NCBI GenBank assembly: GCA_013398295.1 | Contig: VZSF01004764.1 | Location: 248,001 to 312,000, forward strand | Length of the DNA: 64,000 nucleotides | Source of the DNA: Chionis minor | Taxonomy: Eukaryota; Chordata; Aves; Charadriiformes; Chionididae | Reading direction: 5' to 3' | Shown here: positions 24,401-38,000 of the stretch, piece after piece | How the letters are laid out: every line of letters begins with the position of its first letter | Numbering within the stretch: the first letter of the stretch is position 1 | Translations under genes and position numbers: made by a program | The notes under the pieces: model-generated | The model's database searches: none | The model's input: only the letters and a program-made list of their open reading frames with translations | What the model was told of the DNA's origin: nothing

Positions 24401-27400
24401 AAATAGCAACATCAGTAAGACGTATTAAAATTTCAACCATCTGTCAAGAGGAATGTCTTGTCACATTTTATTTTGTTTACTTTTTATTATCAGGAAAGAG
24501 CACTGACTCTGCCCCCAGGCTATGAGAACAAAAGCGGTTTCTGCTGAGGCTCTGGCTTCAGCTTCTTCAGTTCTCTTTTCTATTGCCTTTTAATTCAGTC
24601 TCCTTTGTGCTTGGATTTTGTCTAACCTAGCCCTGTTCTTACAGGATTAGAGATCTCCCAAAAATATTTGATTATATATCTCTATTACAAGCTGAAAAGA
24701 AACTAGCATGGGCTCATTCTTATATCCCGGGACGCATTCATTAGAGTTACCATTTTCCTCAGGCTTTCCTAGTCTCTCTATGTGCAATTCTTTGTTGCGC
24801 AGCAGCTCAGGCTCTTGCTGTGTCACAGTCTTGTGTAAGACCACAATGTCTGTGTTCCCCAGTCTGAGGCTGTGGGAAGAGATGCCTTCTTTATCCTTTG
24901 AATGAAAATATGTTGGAATATTGGATTCTGGAATTCTGCTTTCTTGAAGGATTTTTTTCCCTGCAAGATTTCTAGTTTAGAAAAAAGGATTTTCTGAACT
25001 GGGAGTCATCAGGGTTTTATTGTGTTATTTGCTCCAAAGACCTGCTACCTGCTGGCATTATAGTAAATAGTCCAGATAATACTGGAGATGGAATAAAACT
25101 GGAGTGACCCATCCTGGAAAAGGATACCTTATTTTAGGAAAATGAGGAAGTGGTCTTGCACAAAAATGCTCCACATCAGAATATGCCTTAACTTATTCTA
25201 AAAATTTAACAGAGAAATAGAGGGGAAACATGGGAGATTATATTGTTCAGATTCTTAAATTTCCTTTTCTGCTGTAGCTTTGCTACATGTTCTAGAAGCA
25301 CCTTAAGTAACATGACTCATACTTATCATAGAAGATTCTCTGTTTCTTGCTTTACTACTCAGAGAGGATGAGATTTTCATGTTGTTTTATTCTTCAGTTA
25401 CTTACATTTTCTGTATTTCAGCTGTGTTACCAAAGGCAGTCAAGCAGCATGCCATTATGAATTGTAATGATGTTTGAGATGGTTTTGAGGTCCATCGTGA
25501 CCACAATCTGACCCCGAAACAGTTCTACTTCCAATATATGCAAGTTTCACTCTTGCTGTGGAAAATACATCTGTAGCGGAGGAAAGAAGCCTTTGACTAC
25601 CCTAATCCTGAAGTTTTAGGTGATTTTTTGGGGTATCTTGGGCTGAGATCACTGAACATCTTGAAATCAAAGGCTGAGACTGTGAAGGTGGTTAGTATTT
25701 TATGGGAATCTAACACAGAGTGGAAATTCGCCTGTGCCCATAGTAGCCTACTGCTCCCAGCAGTGTTGTTGAAAAGACAGGTTGTTGCATCTACTAGCAG
25801 TGGGATGCCCATATTATTACTGTTCATCGACATTAACATCTCACAGAAGCAGAGAGGTAGAGAAAGATCCCAATGTTACAGCACCGCCCCAAGAACTTTT
25901 TCATTCCTTCCACTCCTTTTGTGCTATGCAGACATATTAGAGCTTGGACTCATACACTGACTTAAATTACCAGTATTCCCACTCCCAGTGTAAGGCAAAT
26001 TTTCCCAAACTCTAAAATCTTTAAGTATTATTCACAATAAATACAGAAATCTGGAATCTGAACCTCAGGCTCACCATGGTAATGCAGGGTAAATCCACCA
26101 TCCCAACACTGATGGCTGGAGGCTGGCAATACTGTGGAATTCATTACAGAGGAACTTGCTGCCCAACCTAGTTTGAGAAGAAAACCACGTTTCTCACAAA
26201 TGTGCTGCTTGACCGATTAAACCCAGCTGATTTTAAACAGCTACTATAACCTTCCACCTGATTGGCATTGTGTGCTCTGTGCTCACAGCGCCATATCCCA
26301 GGAAAATTGCTGCTTGTTTGTTCCTAGGTATCCAGCTTCATTTTCATAATCATACTCCTGTTCGTCTCCAGATTTCACAATATGTATCCTAGCAGGTTTG
26401 AATGAGACATATGCCTCCCAGCAAGAACTTCTATACAGAGATTGTATTTCCTAACTTTAGAATTTCAGGATTTTCTTTATACACCAACCATTTGCAGTGA
26501 TCCTACCCATGAGGGATCTCCCAGAAATGGCTGTTGTGCGTCCATATGTAGGATGCCATGTGACAGATGAATTAGTCTTGGGCATCATTTCTGCAGAGAG
26601 GATTAACTTCATAATTTTATTCTTTGTCAGCTGCTAGGGACACCACTTACAAAAATGCTTCCTATGTATACTCTGGTTTTGGAAAGGAATATGAAGAGAA
26701 TTAAATAATATGACTGTTGTTACTGTCTTGTTTTGTGTCACACTCTATGAGCTGCACACATTGCTCAAGAGTTGCAACCAGTTCTTGTTTATCTTCAGAT
26801 CTCAAGAACGTTACTTTCACCACTGTAACATAGTGCCAGAGGCCGGTTATTCTATTGGTATTCAGCAAGAACTGACATAGCAAAACTCAATATATTTTGG
26901 AGAGTTGGAAGTATTCAGCTACTTTGAGGGGGAGGTACCTCTAGATACCTCTGTTTAAAATTTTAAAAGTTTCATAAACTCTGCATCAATCAGCACTATT
27001 AAGCAAAGCACAAGAGAATCAAACAGGAAAGAAACAAAACATGGGCTTTGTAGGACTGCCACATTGATAAGAAAAAGGAGACAAGAAGTTTAGTGACAGA
27101 GCCTGTCATCAGAAAATTTTTCAGAGCTCTTTTTTCTACCACAGATTTGGCCTAGTTGCAAAAGAGCAAGTTCAAAATTTCTGTTCTGCATTGTTGGCAG
27201 CTTCTCCTTTAGGGTGACCTTTCCATTCGTTTTGCATTCAAAAACGGTTGATAAAAATAAGGATCTCAAGAGGGAAGAGATATTGCTTAAAACGCTTAAA
27301 ACTAACATACAGTTTTGTTTATATTTTTTAAATGTTTTAAATTAGGGGAAAACAGCACCAAGCAGGAAAAAAAAGTGTAGCTTCCAAGAAGGTTTACAGA

Positions 27401-28071
27401 GTGCTATAACAAGCTGAAACAGCTCAGAGAACAAAATAGCCACTGACATGGAGGACAGAAATCTTAGGAATGGAAAGGTATAGAAGACAAATACATTCCA
27501 TTTATACTGCAACTGAGATGAGCAGAACAGATGAGAGACAGGTGTAGCAGAACAGACTAAAATTAGAGGCGAGAAGGCTATGCATTTGTGATAATTAAAT
27601 TCTGAGCTATCATTACTCACCTAAGAGAATGGAGTATATCAAAATGCAAATTATAATAGATAATTTCCATAATTACCAACTATAAAACATCCAGCTATTG
27701 CAAAAAGTCAGTGCTAGATTCTCAAAGGGAGTTGGCCCTTGCAACCAGAATCAAGCACTGTATAACACCAACATTTTAGGGCCTTTGCTGTCTTAGGATA
27801 TCCACAGAAACACAGATGGTTGTGCCACCCATCTGGCAAAGGGGACACCTGAGTTTCAGTGCCTGTATAATTTCAGTGAATATACACATAAGGTTAACTG
27901 AAGCAAAATATTTCTCCCATTTGCGCTGTAGCTTTGTAATTGTGAGGCAGTAATATCCTACTCTTCTCCCCATCCAGATTTTCAAATTCAATTTTTTCGT
28001 ATGAACTGGTAGAATTTCAAGAGGCAAAAGAGATTATTCATCTGCAATATTTGATTGATACTGAGACCATT
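24401..28071. other. Unique non-coding sequence
   Basis: No gene, RNA or repeat is recognisable. A POU/homeodomain-like cluster (ATGCAAATTATAATAG with further TAAT cores) lies at about 27636-27680 and may be part of a conserved element. Open frames are at most 110 codons and lack domains. Confidence 0.6.
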
Positions 28072-28175
28072 AGTGTGGGAGATGCAGCTTCAAACCTTCT
28101 TAGGCAGAGAGAAAATGAATCTCAATCTCCCATCGCTGAAGTGGCAGTTCTTATGACTAAGTCACGGGATAAAAG
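28072..28175. repeat. Old amniote repeat with internal inverted structure (L3/CR1-like, tentative)
   Basis: TGGGAGATGCAGCTTCA (28076-28092) and TGAATCTCAATCTCCCA (28116-28132) form an imperfect inverted repeat. They are followed by a block (28140-28175) that resembles the CCTAACCACTGGGCTATA segment of an old reptile/mammal interspersed repeat that I associate with L3. The inverted structure is seen directly. The family name is from memory and uncertain. Confidence 0.4.
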
Positions 28176-31100
28176 GATGTAAGGTAAAACATCCACCCTG
28201 AGGCAGGGATCCATGTGTTTGCTGTATTCCAGGACTACATATGTCTCGCATTAGACATTGCAGAGCAGATAGTTGAAGGAACAGCTACAGTTCAGATCCC
28301 AGCACTGTTGACCCTCCATTCAACACACAGCCAGGCATGACCAACAGGAGACATTAGTTTCCTGGAAAGCTTCATTAAGGAAAATTTAAGCACCTAAAAC
28401 AAGTGAACAGGAGTTGTGAGGATCCAAGTAGTTTTGGATATAAATGAACACCAGCTGATCTTTTAAGTACCCAGCTAAATTGGCCATTTTTTTTTGAATC
28501 TAAGACCTTACTCCATGCTCCTTACAATAGGCAGCAGGAGGCCATATAACATCTGTGTCCATGTATCTCAAAGGCATGAACGCATTTTTATCCCCTGTTA
28601 TGTCTCGTGAAATAACTCAAGCCATCTTTCAAGCTATGTCTTATAAGGTGAAAAAAATAATGAAATAACCCTTTGCATCATAAAGCCCCAATGGGTTCCT
28701 CTCTGTGTGTGCAGATTCTCTGCTACTATGGTTGATATAAGATTAGAAAAGACTCCACTGCAAAAAAAACATGTCCTTTGATCCTGTAGGATAATAGTCT
28801 GCAGTGTTCCCAGGTTACTGTCAGAAAGCAATCTCCAAGAGGCCAGCTAGCTGGAGCAAAAAATAGGTTTCTATAAAACTAAAGTTAGGGAGAAAGTTGG
28901 AGTCTTTTGAATTCAATCACTTTTCAAGGCGTTCATCCCAATGGCATCCAAACGCAAAGGTGAGAGGTGTGAAATAAAAAATGGAATAGAGCAGAATAGT
29001 TAGGCGTTGGAAGGTCACAAAGGGAGGCAGCTTTTTCTGGAACACATTAGCTTCAGTGATAAGTAAACCTTAAAAGTTCAAAAATCAACTCCAGATGGAC
29101 CATCCAAACTTCAGTTATTTCTCTAAACTTTTTTATAATCTTCCTTGGAAGAGCATAAAGAGTTTTATAGGAGTATAAAAAGAGGGGGGTTTTAATACTC
29201 TTCTGTGGAATTAGAAAACAGAGCACGCTCTACTGTCATTTACATGGCATAAATGGGGGTAATAGAGACCAGGTATTGGTCTTTTAATTTCTGTAGCGTT
29301 ACACAGGTGGTTTATCTGTCTCATCAGGCAGCAAATCTCCTGAGAACAGACTTACAACAAAAAGCACCTCTTTGCTTTAAAAAATATGATAGAAATATCC
29401 TCCACTGGAAGGTATTACTAATTTTATTTCCAGCTCCAATTGGAAGCAACAAATTCACAGAGGGCAGTGGGAATGGACTTTATCAGAGATACATTTATTT
29501 AGCCAGCTTTTTTCAAAACCTCGCGGCAGGGGAGAAGACACAGGCAGAACCATACTTTCTCCAAACCACTTTACTTTCTCATTAAGCTACAGTTTCCACC
29601 AAACTCATATAGATCCTGTCTCACTCTTTTATTACTGTAACAGGAATATCAGGTTAGAAATGCAACCAGGCTGGAAGGAAAAAATATTAACGCCTAAAGC
29701 TGACTGAGGGTCAGCTGAACAGGATCTGATTCAACAGCCTCTACCTTCAGAAAAACACTGAGTCTCATCTTTGCCGCATCCTTAGACTAATATCTGGCCC
29801 TGCAGGCTTTGCAGAAGTGGCTTCAAGGCTGTGGCTGAGAACAAATTCAGTGGCTGGTCACACTGAAGCATTCCACCAGGCAAAGCTCCAGGGCATTCAC
29901 GCACTGCCGGAGCGTGAGGGACACAGTTATGTAGCAGGTAAACAGCCACCAGCTCTCCCTGCTCAGCCCCACTACCTTCCACCCATTTCAGTCTTCCTTG
30001 TAGCAACCTTGTTTGATTTACAGGTGAGTAGGACAGGCTCTGAACCATCCTCTTGGGGTTCCAGTGCTCTGCCATAAAGGTGCATGAGTTTCGTGGCAGA
30101 TGATTACCACAGGCACAAGATGTGCTTGAAGTTAAGCATATGCGTAATTACTTTCTTAATTCAAGAATTGATTGGTCCTTCCAACACTGGTTATGGCCCT
30201 GATCTTTCTGTGCACACTGATTCATGGCTTTGGCTTCACGGATCTTATTGAAGAATCAGGGCTAATTTCCCATATTTTAGAAGTGTTTAGGTAGATGAGT
30301 GTGAGAATCAATCAATGTAGTCCCTTTGCCATTATAAATCTTAGCTGCTATCAACATCTAGTGCCAAAAGATGTGAAACAAAATATTTCACTACCAAAAA
30401 CTAATGTGAATGCCTTTGAGAGAAGAGGTCAAGTGTGGTGGGGTGTATATTGTACGTGTATGTACATAAATCATTGGTAGCCAGATTACTTCCCTATATT
30501 GATCACATCATACTTTCCTAGCAGGTAGATTATCTAAGAAAATAATCACTAAATTAACTTGAAGACACCAGCCTCCCGGCAAGATTAATGATACATAATT
30601 TACTTTATGAAAGAAGCAAGCATCCAATAAATTAGAAAATCCACATCACCATCAAAGCAAATTGTTAAGTATTCCAGCACTCACCTTACTGAGTAGTTGA
30701 CAAATGGAGTCACATTCTTCTGATTACATCAGAAGTATTTTCTTTTCACCCATCTCATTGTATAAGCAAATGTCTGCTGGATTCCCATAAGCATGATATT
30801 TACACCACATTCATTTCAGCGACAAAGTGTTTACATTCACACATGTATGTGTGCAAACATGTAAGAGAGATTTAGAAGAACTGAGATTCCTTTTGTAGGA
30901 CCTTAAGTTAAGACTTATTTGCCACAGCAAAATTATTCAGAGATAATACAAGTCAGTAAGAGAGCACTGAAAAGAACTTAAAACCTAGAAGCAGAGTAAA
31001 AGACAGTAAACAAACTTCTCCCCAACAACACATGTACAGTCATTCTACAGTTCTGGACACATTTGTTTGACATAAACAAGAGGAAGAAGGATTTTTACAA

Positions 31101-31191
31101 AAAATATCAAAAGATCATGATGAAAGAAATATAGGGAATTTGTTACACAGTGGCAACACTGAGGAGATAACATAAAAGCAGAATTCCACAT
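28176..31191. other. Unique non-coding sequence
   Basis: No recognisable gene or repeat family. A TATA-like hairpin sits at 29171-29200. The largest frame, 29253-29585 plus (110 codons), has no domain, no codon-bias clue and no flanking context. Confidence 0.6.
29171..29200. repeat. Hairpin around a G-run, containing a TATA-like motif
   Basis: GAGTATAAAA (29171-29180) pairs with TTTTAATACTC (29190-29200) with a single-base bulge. The loop is AGAGGGGGG. The left arm includes GTATAAAAAG, similar to a TATA box, but no initiator or downstream gene is recognised. Confidence 0.6.
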
Positions 31192-31677
31192 TTGAGGAGG
31201 CAAGGAGCTTTGACATATTACCCAGCCTTATACAGAATACACATTTTCAAAAATAATAGCTTGCTTCTGCATAGAATGCTATTACAGCCTGCAAAGTTAT
31301 TTCTGAGTGTAACCATTATAGGCGGCATTTTCATTTGGCAAAGAGCAATTGCAAAGAGGTCGCAAAGAGAAAGGTACGGAAGAAGTCACACTGCACACTA
31401 CAAAGGAGGGAGAGGGAGGGAGCAAGGGGAAAAAAAAAAGGACCACTTTTCATCATTATGTCTGAATGAGCAAAGGGCGCTATTGCACACATTCTGGCAG
31501 ATTCAATCAGCATGCTGCACACTTTCACAACCAGTATTCTGCCGAGTTTGGGTATTTGCAGGAATAATATGTTGCACTGCCTTCTTGATTGGCTTTGTGT
31601 GCTATTTCCCAAGATGCATTTCTGTGGGCAGCAGCTGTATCCACCTGCTTATGCTAAGTCACAGTGCCAGGGCCTAA
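31192..31677 (+). other. Longest open frame of the window, probably not a gene
   Basis: A 161-codon open frame starts at ATG 31192. The translation has no recognisable domain. It contains a lysine/arginine-rich middle (around residues 55-85, partly encoded by a purine-rich AGGGAGGG-AAAAAA tract) and a hydrophobic, cysteine-containing C-terminal third. Overlapping minus-strand frames are also open at 31331-31612. A frame of this length is expected by chance in 64 kb. The underlying DNA at about 31440-31670 has the texture of a conserved non-coding element, which could also explain an unusual lack of stops. No splice signals or promoter support a gene. Confidence 0.2.
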
Positions 31678-33415
31678 AATTACCCTTCCTGGATGATGGT
31701 CTCCGTGGCACAGTGGATTTCACTGCTGACTTACAACATGCCCTAATCTGAGAATCATCAAGACATCAGAAAGAAAAAACAAAAATGGAAAGAGGCTGTG
31801 AATTGTATTCTCTTCCATTTAGCATGCGAGCCAGTGTGACAGGCACAGCACTCAGATGGATTCCAAACACGAATATCACATTGCAACAGCCAGTCTTCTT
31901 TTATTGCACATACTTTTCTCCAAAACAACTGATGAAGAGGTGACATAGGGCTGTACGAAAATGGAAACTGGAGGCGCAGTGACATGCTAGCCACATAGTC
32001 TCATGCCCTGTATACCCTCCAAAGTGCAATAGGCAATGACAGAATGAAATAAGGGCAGTCAGACCCATTTCTCACACACACTTCTGAAGCAGAGCCATCT
32101 ACTGATACAGAAATTGCACAAGAGGCCAGCAGACACTGGAGCACAGCTGTTACTTTATGAAGGGGTTGGCAGTGTCACACTCCAGGAGTGCAAAGCTCAA
32201 GGGGTATTTGACAACACCAGAGTCAGAAAGGGCCACTTTGAGAGAACCGCTGAAAACACAGCTATGAAACACATATTCGAATGGCTGTGTGCTGGCAGTC
32301 CACCCTGCAGTACCAAACCAGCAGCTGGGCAGAGAAACGCAAATAAAAGGCTCACTACTGAGCCTTATGACACATGTGCTGCATCAATCACTTTTCACAT
32401 AGGATAAAATTGCTCTTTTCCTGATCCTGAATGGCATAGATGTGGATAACGGAGCAAATCAGAGGGCAACTTGTAGCCTGGGATCAACATCCCTTCAGCT
32501 TCCCAGTAATACCCTTATCCACCTATTGTTGGGGCAGGGAGGGGGTGTTAAACACTAATCCTGCCCACTTGGAAGCGGACAGGAATGTTGAGTCATTTAT
32601 TTCTCACAGTAGTGGAAGGCCCTGCATAAAAAAAACAGAAATAAGCCAGAAAGGCACATGATGAGGCATACGGCACGTACATTGACTTCATGTCACCGTT
32701 TGGCACCTCCCAGAATGGCTTCCATCTATAAGCACCCACAGGGCCATGAAAAGAGTTACATGCCCATGCTTATCCAAATCCAGCAGATTCAGAGTGGGGA
32801 ACTGCCGAGACCAAGCTTGCTACTGTCTGCCAGCTTTATCTCATTACCTATCATGTACAATCTCTGCTGTGAGCTAGCAATAAGCGGTCTTCCTTATTAC
32901 CATTGCAATGCTCACATAATTAAGTTGTTCTCAAATTGTAGGCTATAATAGCTTACAGACTTAGATTAAATTGTTGTGACAATTCAGAAACGCTTATTCT
33001 CACCAAGCAGTTTATAAGAAGAGACACCTCTCAATTGTATGTGAAAAAATGCTCTAATTCATTAGAAGTCATGTTATAACTGGGTATCTTGATTGAACTG
33101 CTCATCAAAGTTAGAAGTCTTTGGAAATCTTTGGGAGTATATTTATCACCACTGAGAAAAGGGTCACCCAAGGAAGAGCAGTTCTCTAGACAGAAGTTCT
33201 ATTTTGGAAAGAAATTGTCCCCTATTCTCACACGTTGTGACCATTACTATTTTCTCTCTGTCAAATGAACTTAACAAAGAAGACCTAAAACTCAGTTTGA
33301 GTCTCAGTTAATTATGAAATTCATATCTTCTTTTGGGTTTTTTTACATCCAGTAGATAATTTATTTTCTTTACATTTCATTGGAACCAACGGTTTTTTTA
33401 TTGCACCATTGAATA

Positions 33416-33455
33416 CCAGTATTAAGCAGAATACCATACCCAGTATTAAGCAGAA
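33416..33455. repeat. Short direct duplication
   Basis: CCAGTATTAAGCAGAA occurs at 33416-33431 and again at 33440-33455, a 24-bp period with an 8-bp spacer. This looks like a local tandem duplication. Confidence 0.9.
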
Positions 33456-35004
33456 ATTCAGGTTAGTGGGACAAAGATGAGTATTGCATTTTCCAGGGGG
33501 GCAGTAAATATATCAGTGTGTAAATAAGCATGTTACATACATTACTCATGAAGGAACATATACTTTACCCAGCTAGGGATAGACTGGAAGAGGTCCTGCA
33601 CCAAGTGTATGAATTTGGAGGCACGCCACTGGCCCACTGAAGCAGCAAAAAGGTCTCCTGTGGCAAGTGGCCTTCCATTAGCAGCAAGACTGGACTTGCT
33701 GCTAGACTCAAGGCAAGCTCCAAGATTCAGTGCTGTGCAAACCTATGACACAAAATGCTTCCTTTTCTTTCTCACCTTTTCTCTTCTCTTTGCTATTTAT
33801 ACAACAAAAGGTTGGAGAGGGCAGGAGGATCATTTTGCAACAAAGTCAGAAATAAGAGGCTTTGGAGAAAGAATTAGTAGAAGGACAAGCAATGCCTCTG
33901 GGGGTTACACAAGAAAAACCTCAAAACCAACAAGCCAACATTAAGTACAGCAAGAAGGGAAAAATAGAAAAATTTCTGCATGTTCCAATTTCTGCAGACA
34001 AAAAAGAAGCCATCTAACACAGGATTTTTAATGATTAATGAAGAGGATAGGATTGCCTTTCCAAAGCTTCTCTGACTACTAATCACAAACAACCTTTAAC
34101 GTTTCCATCTGAGGGTGATTTATCACTTTTCACCATTAGTGTCTGTCATTGCTTTTTATAAAAATTGGGTCTATCTACTTCTACTAATACATGTTGTTCC
34201 CATGGGAATGGTTCAGGACCTCCCATCAAAACCTCCCTTCTAAAGCAACAAGAATCAGGCTGAGAGCAACTGCTCTATGCACTGCACCCCTTGCTGTCCT
34301 CTGCTAACCCCCAGGAGGGAAGCAGGAATGAGGTCAGGTTTGCTAACCTTTCCCCAGCTCTCAACAGGACCAGAGACATCTCACTCCTCTTTGGATCTAT
34401 CCTCAGCTTTAAAGCTGCAGATTCTTGGGGGAGATGTGTTTGAGATTTTATGGTATATTAAAATGCTACTTTTTTTTTTTTCATACTGAAGGCACAGAAG
34501 TAACAGAAAAGGGTAAGGAACTAATTTAATGGATAATACAAAACTAAAAGGACTAGACTTTTTAAAAGAAGCTTTCTCAATCAGCTTTCCCTCATATAAG
34601 CCCCTTTCTGTGCAATCTTTCCAATGCAATTCCTTCCATGCAAATCAAAGTACCTTTTAGGATGAGGAAGTCAGGCCAAGCAAATAAAAGATCCTCCTCT
34701 AGCTTTAGCACAGTATTAATCAAGAAAAGTTGGGATATAATACCAAAAAAAAGATAACGGGATTCTACCCTGAATTCCCTTGCCATCCACTTTCACCAGG
34801 CAACTAACACTCCCACACTTTCTTCAGGAAGGGTAATCATACAGTCAGACATAAAACAACACTGGAGATATGTATATGCTAAATATAAAAGAGAAGAGAG
34901 AGAACACTTTAAAGGAGTAGATTCACAAGCAGGATTTTTGTCATTGTTATAGTATCTAACTTTTTTAAGCGCTCTTTTATTATGCGCCGTGAAAACAAAG
35001 TTTC

Positions 35005-35012
35005 TTACGTAA
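35005..35012. promoter_or_regulatory. TTACGTAA palindrome (PAR bZIP/NFIL3-type)
   Basis: TTACGTAA is the core D-box/NFIL3 recognition sequence. CpG-containing octamers are uncommon in this AT-rich, CpG-poor window. No supporting neighbouring motif is recognised. Confidence 0.2.
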
Positions 35013-38000
35013 TGTGGTGAAGATAGGGCTGAGCATTCATAGAAAAAGAATGAGGTTTGCAATTTGGACTTTTGCCAGCATAATGGAGCCCCCATCACTT
35101 TGCATACTCTTAAGTCTCTCATACTCACAGAACTGAAGGAAATAAAGATACCTGTATGCCAGCAGCTATTATATAGTCCAAGCCCTTAGCTAGTACTTGA
35201 AACTGCTCCTACCAACTCCAAAAACAAAGACCTTTCTTTCAGCCTTCCTGACTCATTTGGCTCTTGTACTGAACGCAGAGAGTGAGCGAGGTGGCCTGTG
35301 GAAATGTCCCCTTTCAGGGACAACACGAGGATGCCATGAGAGCAGGTGGGTAGAAGTATCTCTCAGTATTCTTTCCATAAAACCACAAAATAGTCTTTCA
35401 TGGTAGATAATGAAAATTAAAAGGGCAACAACTAAGCAGAGTAACATGATCATCAGTATTTTCTAATTGCAAAACTTAAGCTGCATTAAACTGACAAGGT
35501 TTTATTTTAGAGCTGAAACAAAATGAACCCAAAGCAAAAAAATTCAGCTCATAAAGGGCTCTTTCACACTCCTGGGCTCTTGTCTGCAGCGTTGATTTTT
35601 CCAGCAGTACCACTTCTTTCATGAAATTATATTTGGGCAAATCTCATCTTCCTACAGTGTTCTGGTGTATATTATATCTGCCATAGATGCTGCTTTGCCC
35701 AGTTTCATACTGAAGATACATTTTTATTGCTCCAGTTAGCTGCAGATGACCTAACATGCTTATTTTCAGAGCAGGATTGACTTCTGCATACTCAGTAGCA
35801 TAATTTTTAATTGTATTACTAACTTTTGTGCTTGTTTGGTATCTTATATTAAGGCCATAAACCACATCTTGCAGATGTAAAATGAGGCATACAGGAGAAG
35901 AAAGAACAAGCATTTAACCCATAGAGTGGTGCCTCACTTTGTGCAAAGTACCTCAAGTACAGTACTAGTCAGCAAGAGTAAATTCAACAGTTGCTCATAA
36001 TGAAAGAAATGCTGTAGCAAAGCTAGGAATAAAACTCATATTTCTTACCTTTCATGTAGGCTGTTAACACCGTTGCAATAACTTACATTTAGTGTAATTA
36101 AATCTTGTTATCTCCTGCAATTTCAACTCAGCAAGGTATCCACCTATTCACAGCTTATTTGCACCTTTTCAGAAAAGAAAATAACATGTCAGATAGATAA
36201 TTAGCCACAATGACCTACATAGATGTCATCTGCAAGGCTGTGACTGAATCCCAGTCTTGGAAGTGTTGGCATCCTATAGTGGGGATTGCTGCTTCATAGC
36301 AACCCATACATTTCACATGTAGTTAGCTACCACTTTTGTGTAGCTGTCCCTTTTTTGCTACCTCTTATAGTACGGAACTGCTGTGCATTAAAGGTATGAA
36401 TACGGCGGTTCTGAAGGGAGGTCTGGGCACCGACATACATCCTCTCTCTTTGGTAGTCAGTTCCTGTAAAACATTTCACTGAGGTGCCATCACTTTGTAC
36501 CACCTAGAGATTAATCATTCACCTGCTTAATGTAATATCTTTTCATTAAGGATTCACATTAGTAGAAAGGGATGCGTAAGGGATCTTTGTTGTAAGCAAA
36601 TACTATGTACTCTGAACATATAGAACACACCAGGCTGTGGTTCTATAAAGAATGATGTCTCCATATGAAGAAGATGAGATGTAATACTTTGTTTTAATGA
36701 AGCGTAAAACTAAAAGAGACCTTTAAGATACTTTCCAGACTCCCTTCCACAAAAATGACAGTCTTACGCCCTAACCCCTGCATAGAGGAACATGTCTTGT
36801 GATTGACCTAGGGTGTATCACTGCACATTTTATCTTGCCTGAACAACTTTAAGAGATGGAGAATGAATGAATTTTAAAAGGTTTGGCTAATCTACGGCCA
36901 CCTTTGGGAGAGTCTCACTTGGCAAGTACAGAGGAAGAGGTTCTTACCTTGTGTTTTTTAACAACCACTTAATCTCAGTTGGTTTGTACACTCAGTAAAA
37001 CTAAGTCTGGACACTTCCCAGCCTTTTGTTCTAAGACATAAACCACAAACCCTCTGGCAATTATCTGACTCCAGCAAGCAAACATTGGTATATGCAAGTT
37101 CATTGTTCTCCACACCCTCTCTGATTCCTAATCCTGCTGGCAATCCTTTCTTCTCCCTTCATTGCTATTAGGACACGTCTTATGCCTCAAACATTAACTT
37201 TCATGTGTTTTTTCCTTTGGTGATTTCTCCCTTTTTCCCCTCTTCCAGGCTTTGTTCACTCAGATCTTTCCTTGTACACGCATCCTTTAAAATAACTGCT
37301 TCCTTCACACTACTTTACAAATCTCTTCGTGAGGTCTCAAAAGTCTATTCTGTTCACCACCTTACTTACAAATTTCCTTTCTCCAATACATCATCTGCTA
37401 TTCAAACTCCAACCTCTTTCCCAGCAAATACAGTTTCCTTGCTTTTAAAAATTCAGATCATGTTCTTCTTATCCCTCTCTGGGTTTCACTCTGGCTGGAC
37501 ATGAAAACAATTCTTCTGCAAGTATTTAATAATCTGTCTTTCTACTTAGATTAGCTTTCAACATGATGGGCAGTTCCATTCTATTAAATTGCTCTTCAGC
37601 AGTGCCATCATCTCTCCTTCCTTCCAGAATGATTTCTCTTTCCCTTACTCTTCCACAGTTTTTCTCCATTCCTATCTGCTTTCCTCCATTCACATGCTAA
37701 TTCTTTTATTGCTTCAAGTCTCCACAGCCTTAGCAGTGTTTCTTAATATTTGTTATCAAATTACTTACCTGTTCTCTTTCTTGGTTCTTTCCATTTTTAC
37801 CACTGAATGTTGTAAAATTCCCAGAGGATCTGTGATGCTGTCTGTGACCAGTTTTGGAACAGGAGTCCTTTGTTACCCACATCTCCTTTTTATCTGGATG
37901 ACTTGGTGAGTCATATTGGTCAGGTTAGCAAGAACTTTGGACACCTACCCAACTTAAAAGCATTGTCTTTATACTGCTAGCCAAAACTAGGGTTCACCAA

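Larger units (their letters stand above)
31678..37139. other. Unique non-coding sequence
   Basis: No gene is recognised. Contents are a 16-bp duplication at 33416-33455, a TTACGTAA palindrome at 35005-35012, and a weak resemblance to an antisense MIR/L2 tail at 35868-35905 (CAGATGTAAAATGAGGCATA). At 36695-36745 there is a faint similarity to the 3' end of old CR1 (GACCTTTAAGAT followed by a CCAGACTCCC block). Open frames are at or below 111 codons without domains. Confidence 0.55.

Noticed and set aside
36695..36790. Possible old CR1 3' end (GACCTTTAAGAT and a CCAGACTCCC block)
   Set aside because: The match is short and gapped, and the terminal octamers and further 3' UTR are missing. Not strong enough to list as an element.
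37205..37504. Weak second match to the L2 RT C-terminus (LLYKSL and an AGATCATGT block)
   Set aside because: The matches are short, in different frames and not collinear with the better 38510-38682 blocks. Mentioned only as part of the pyrimidine-rich region.
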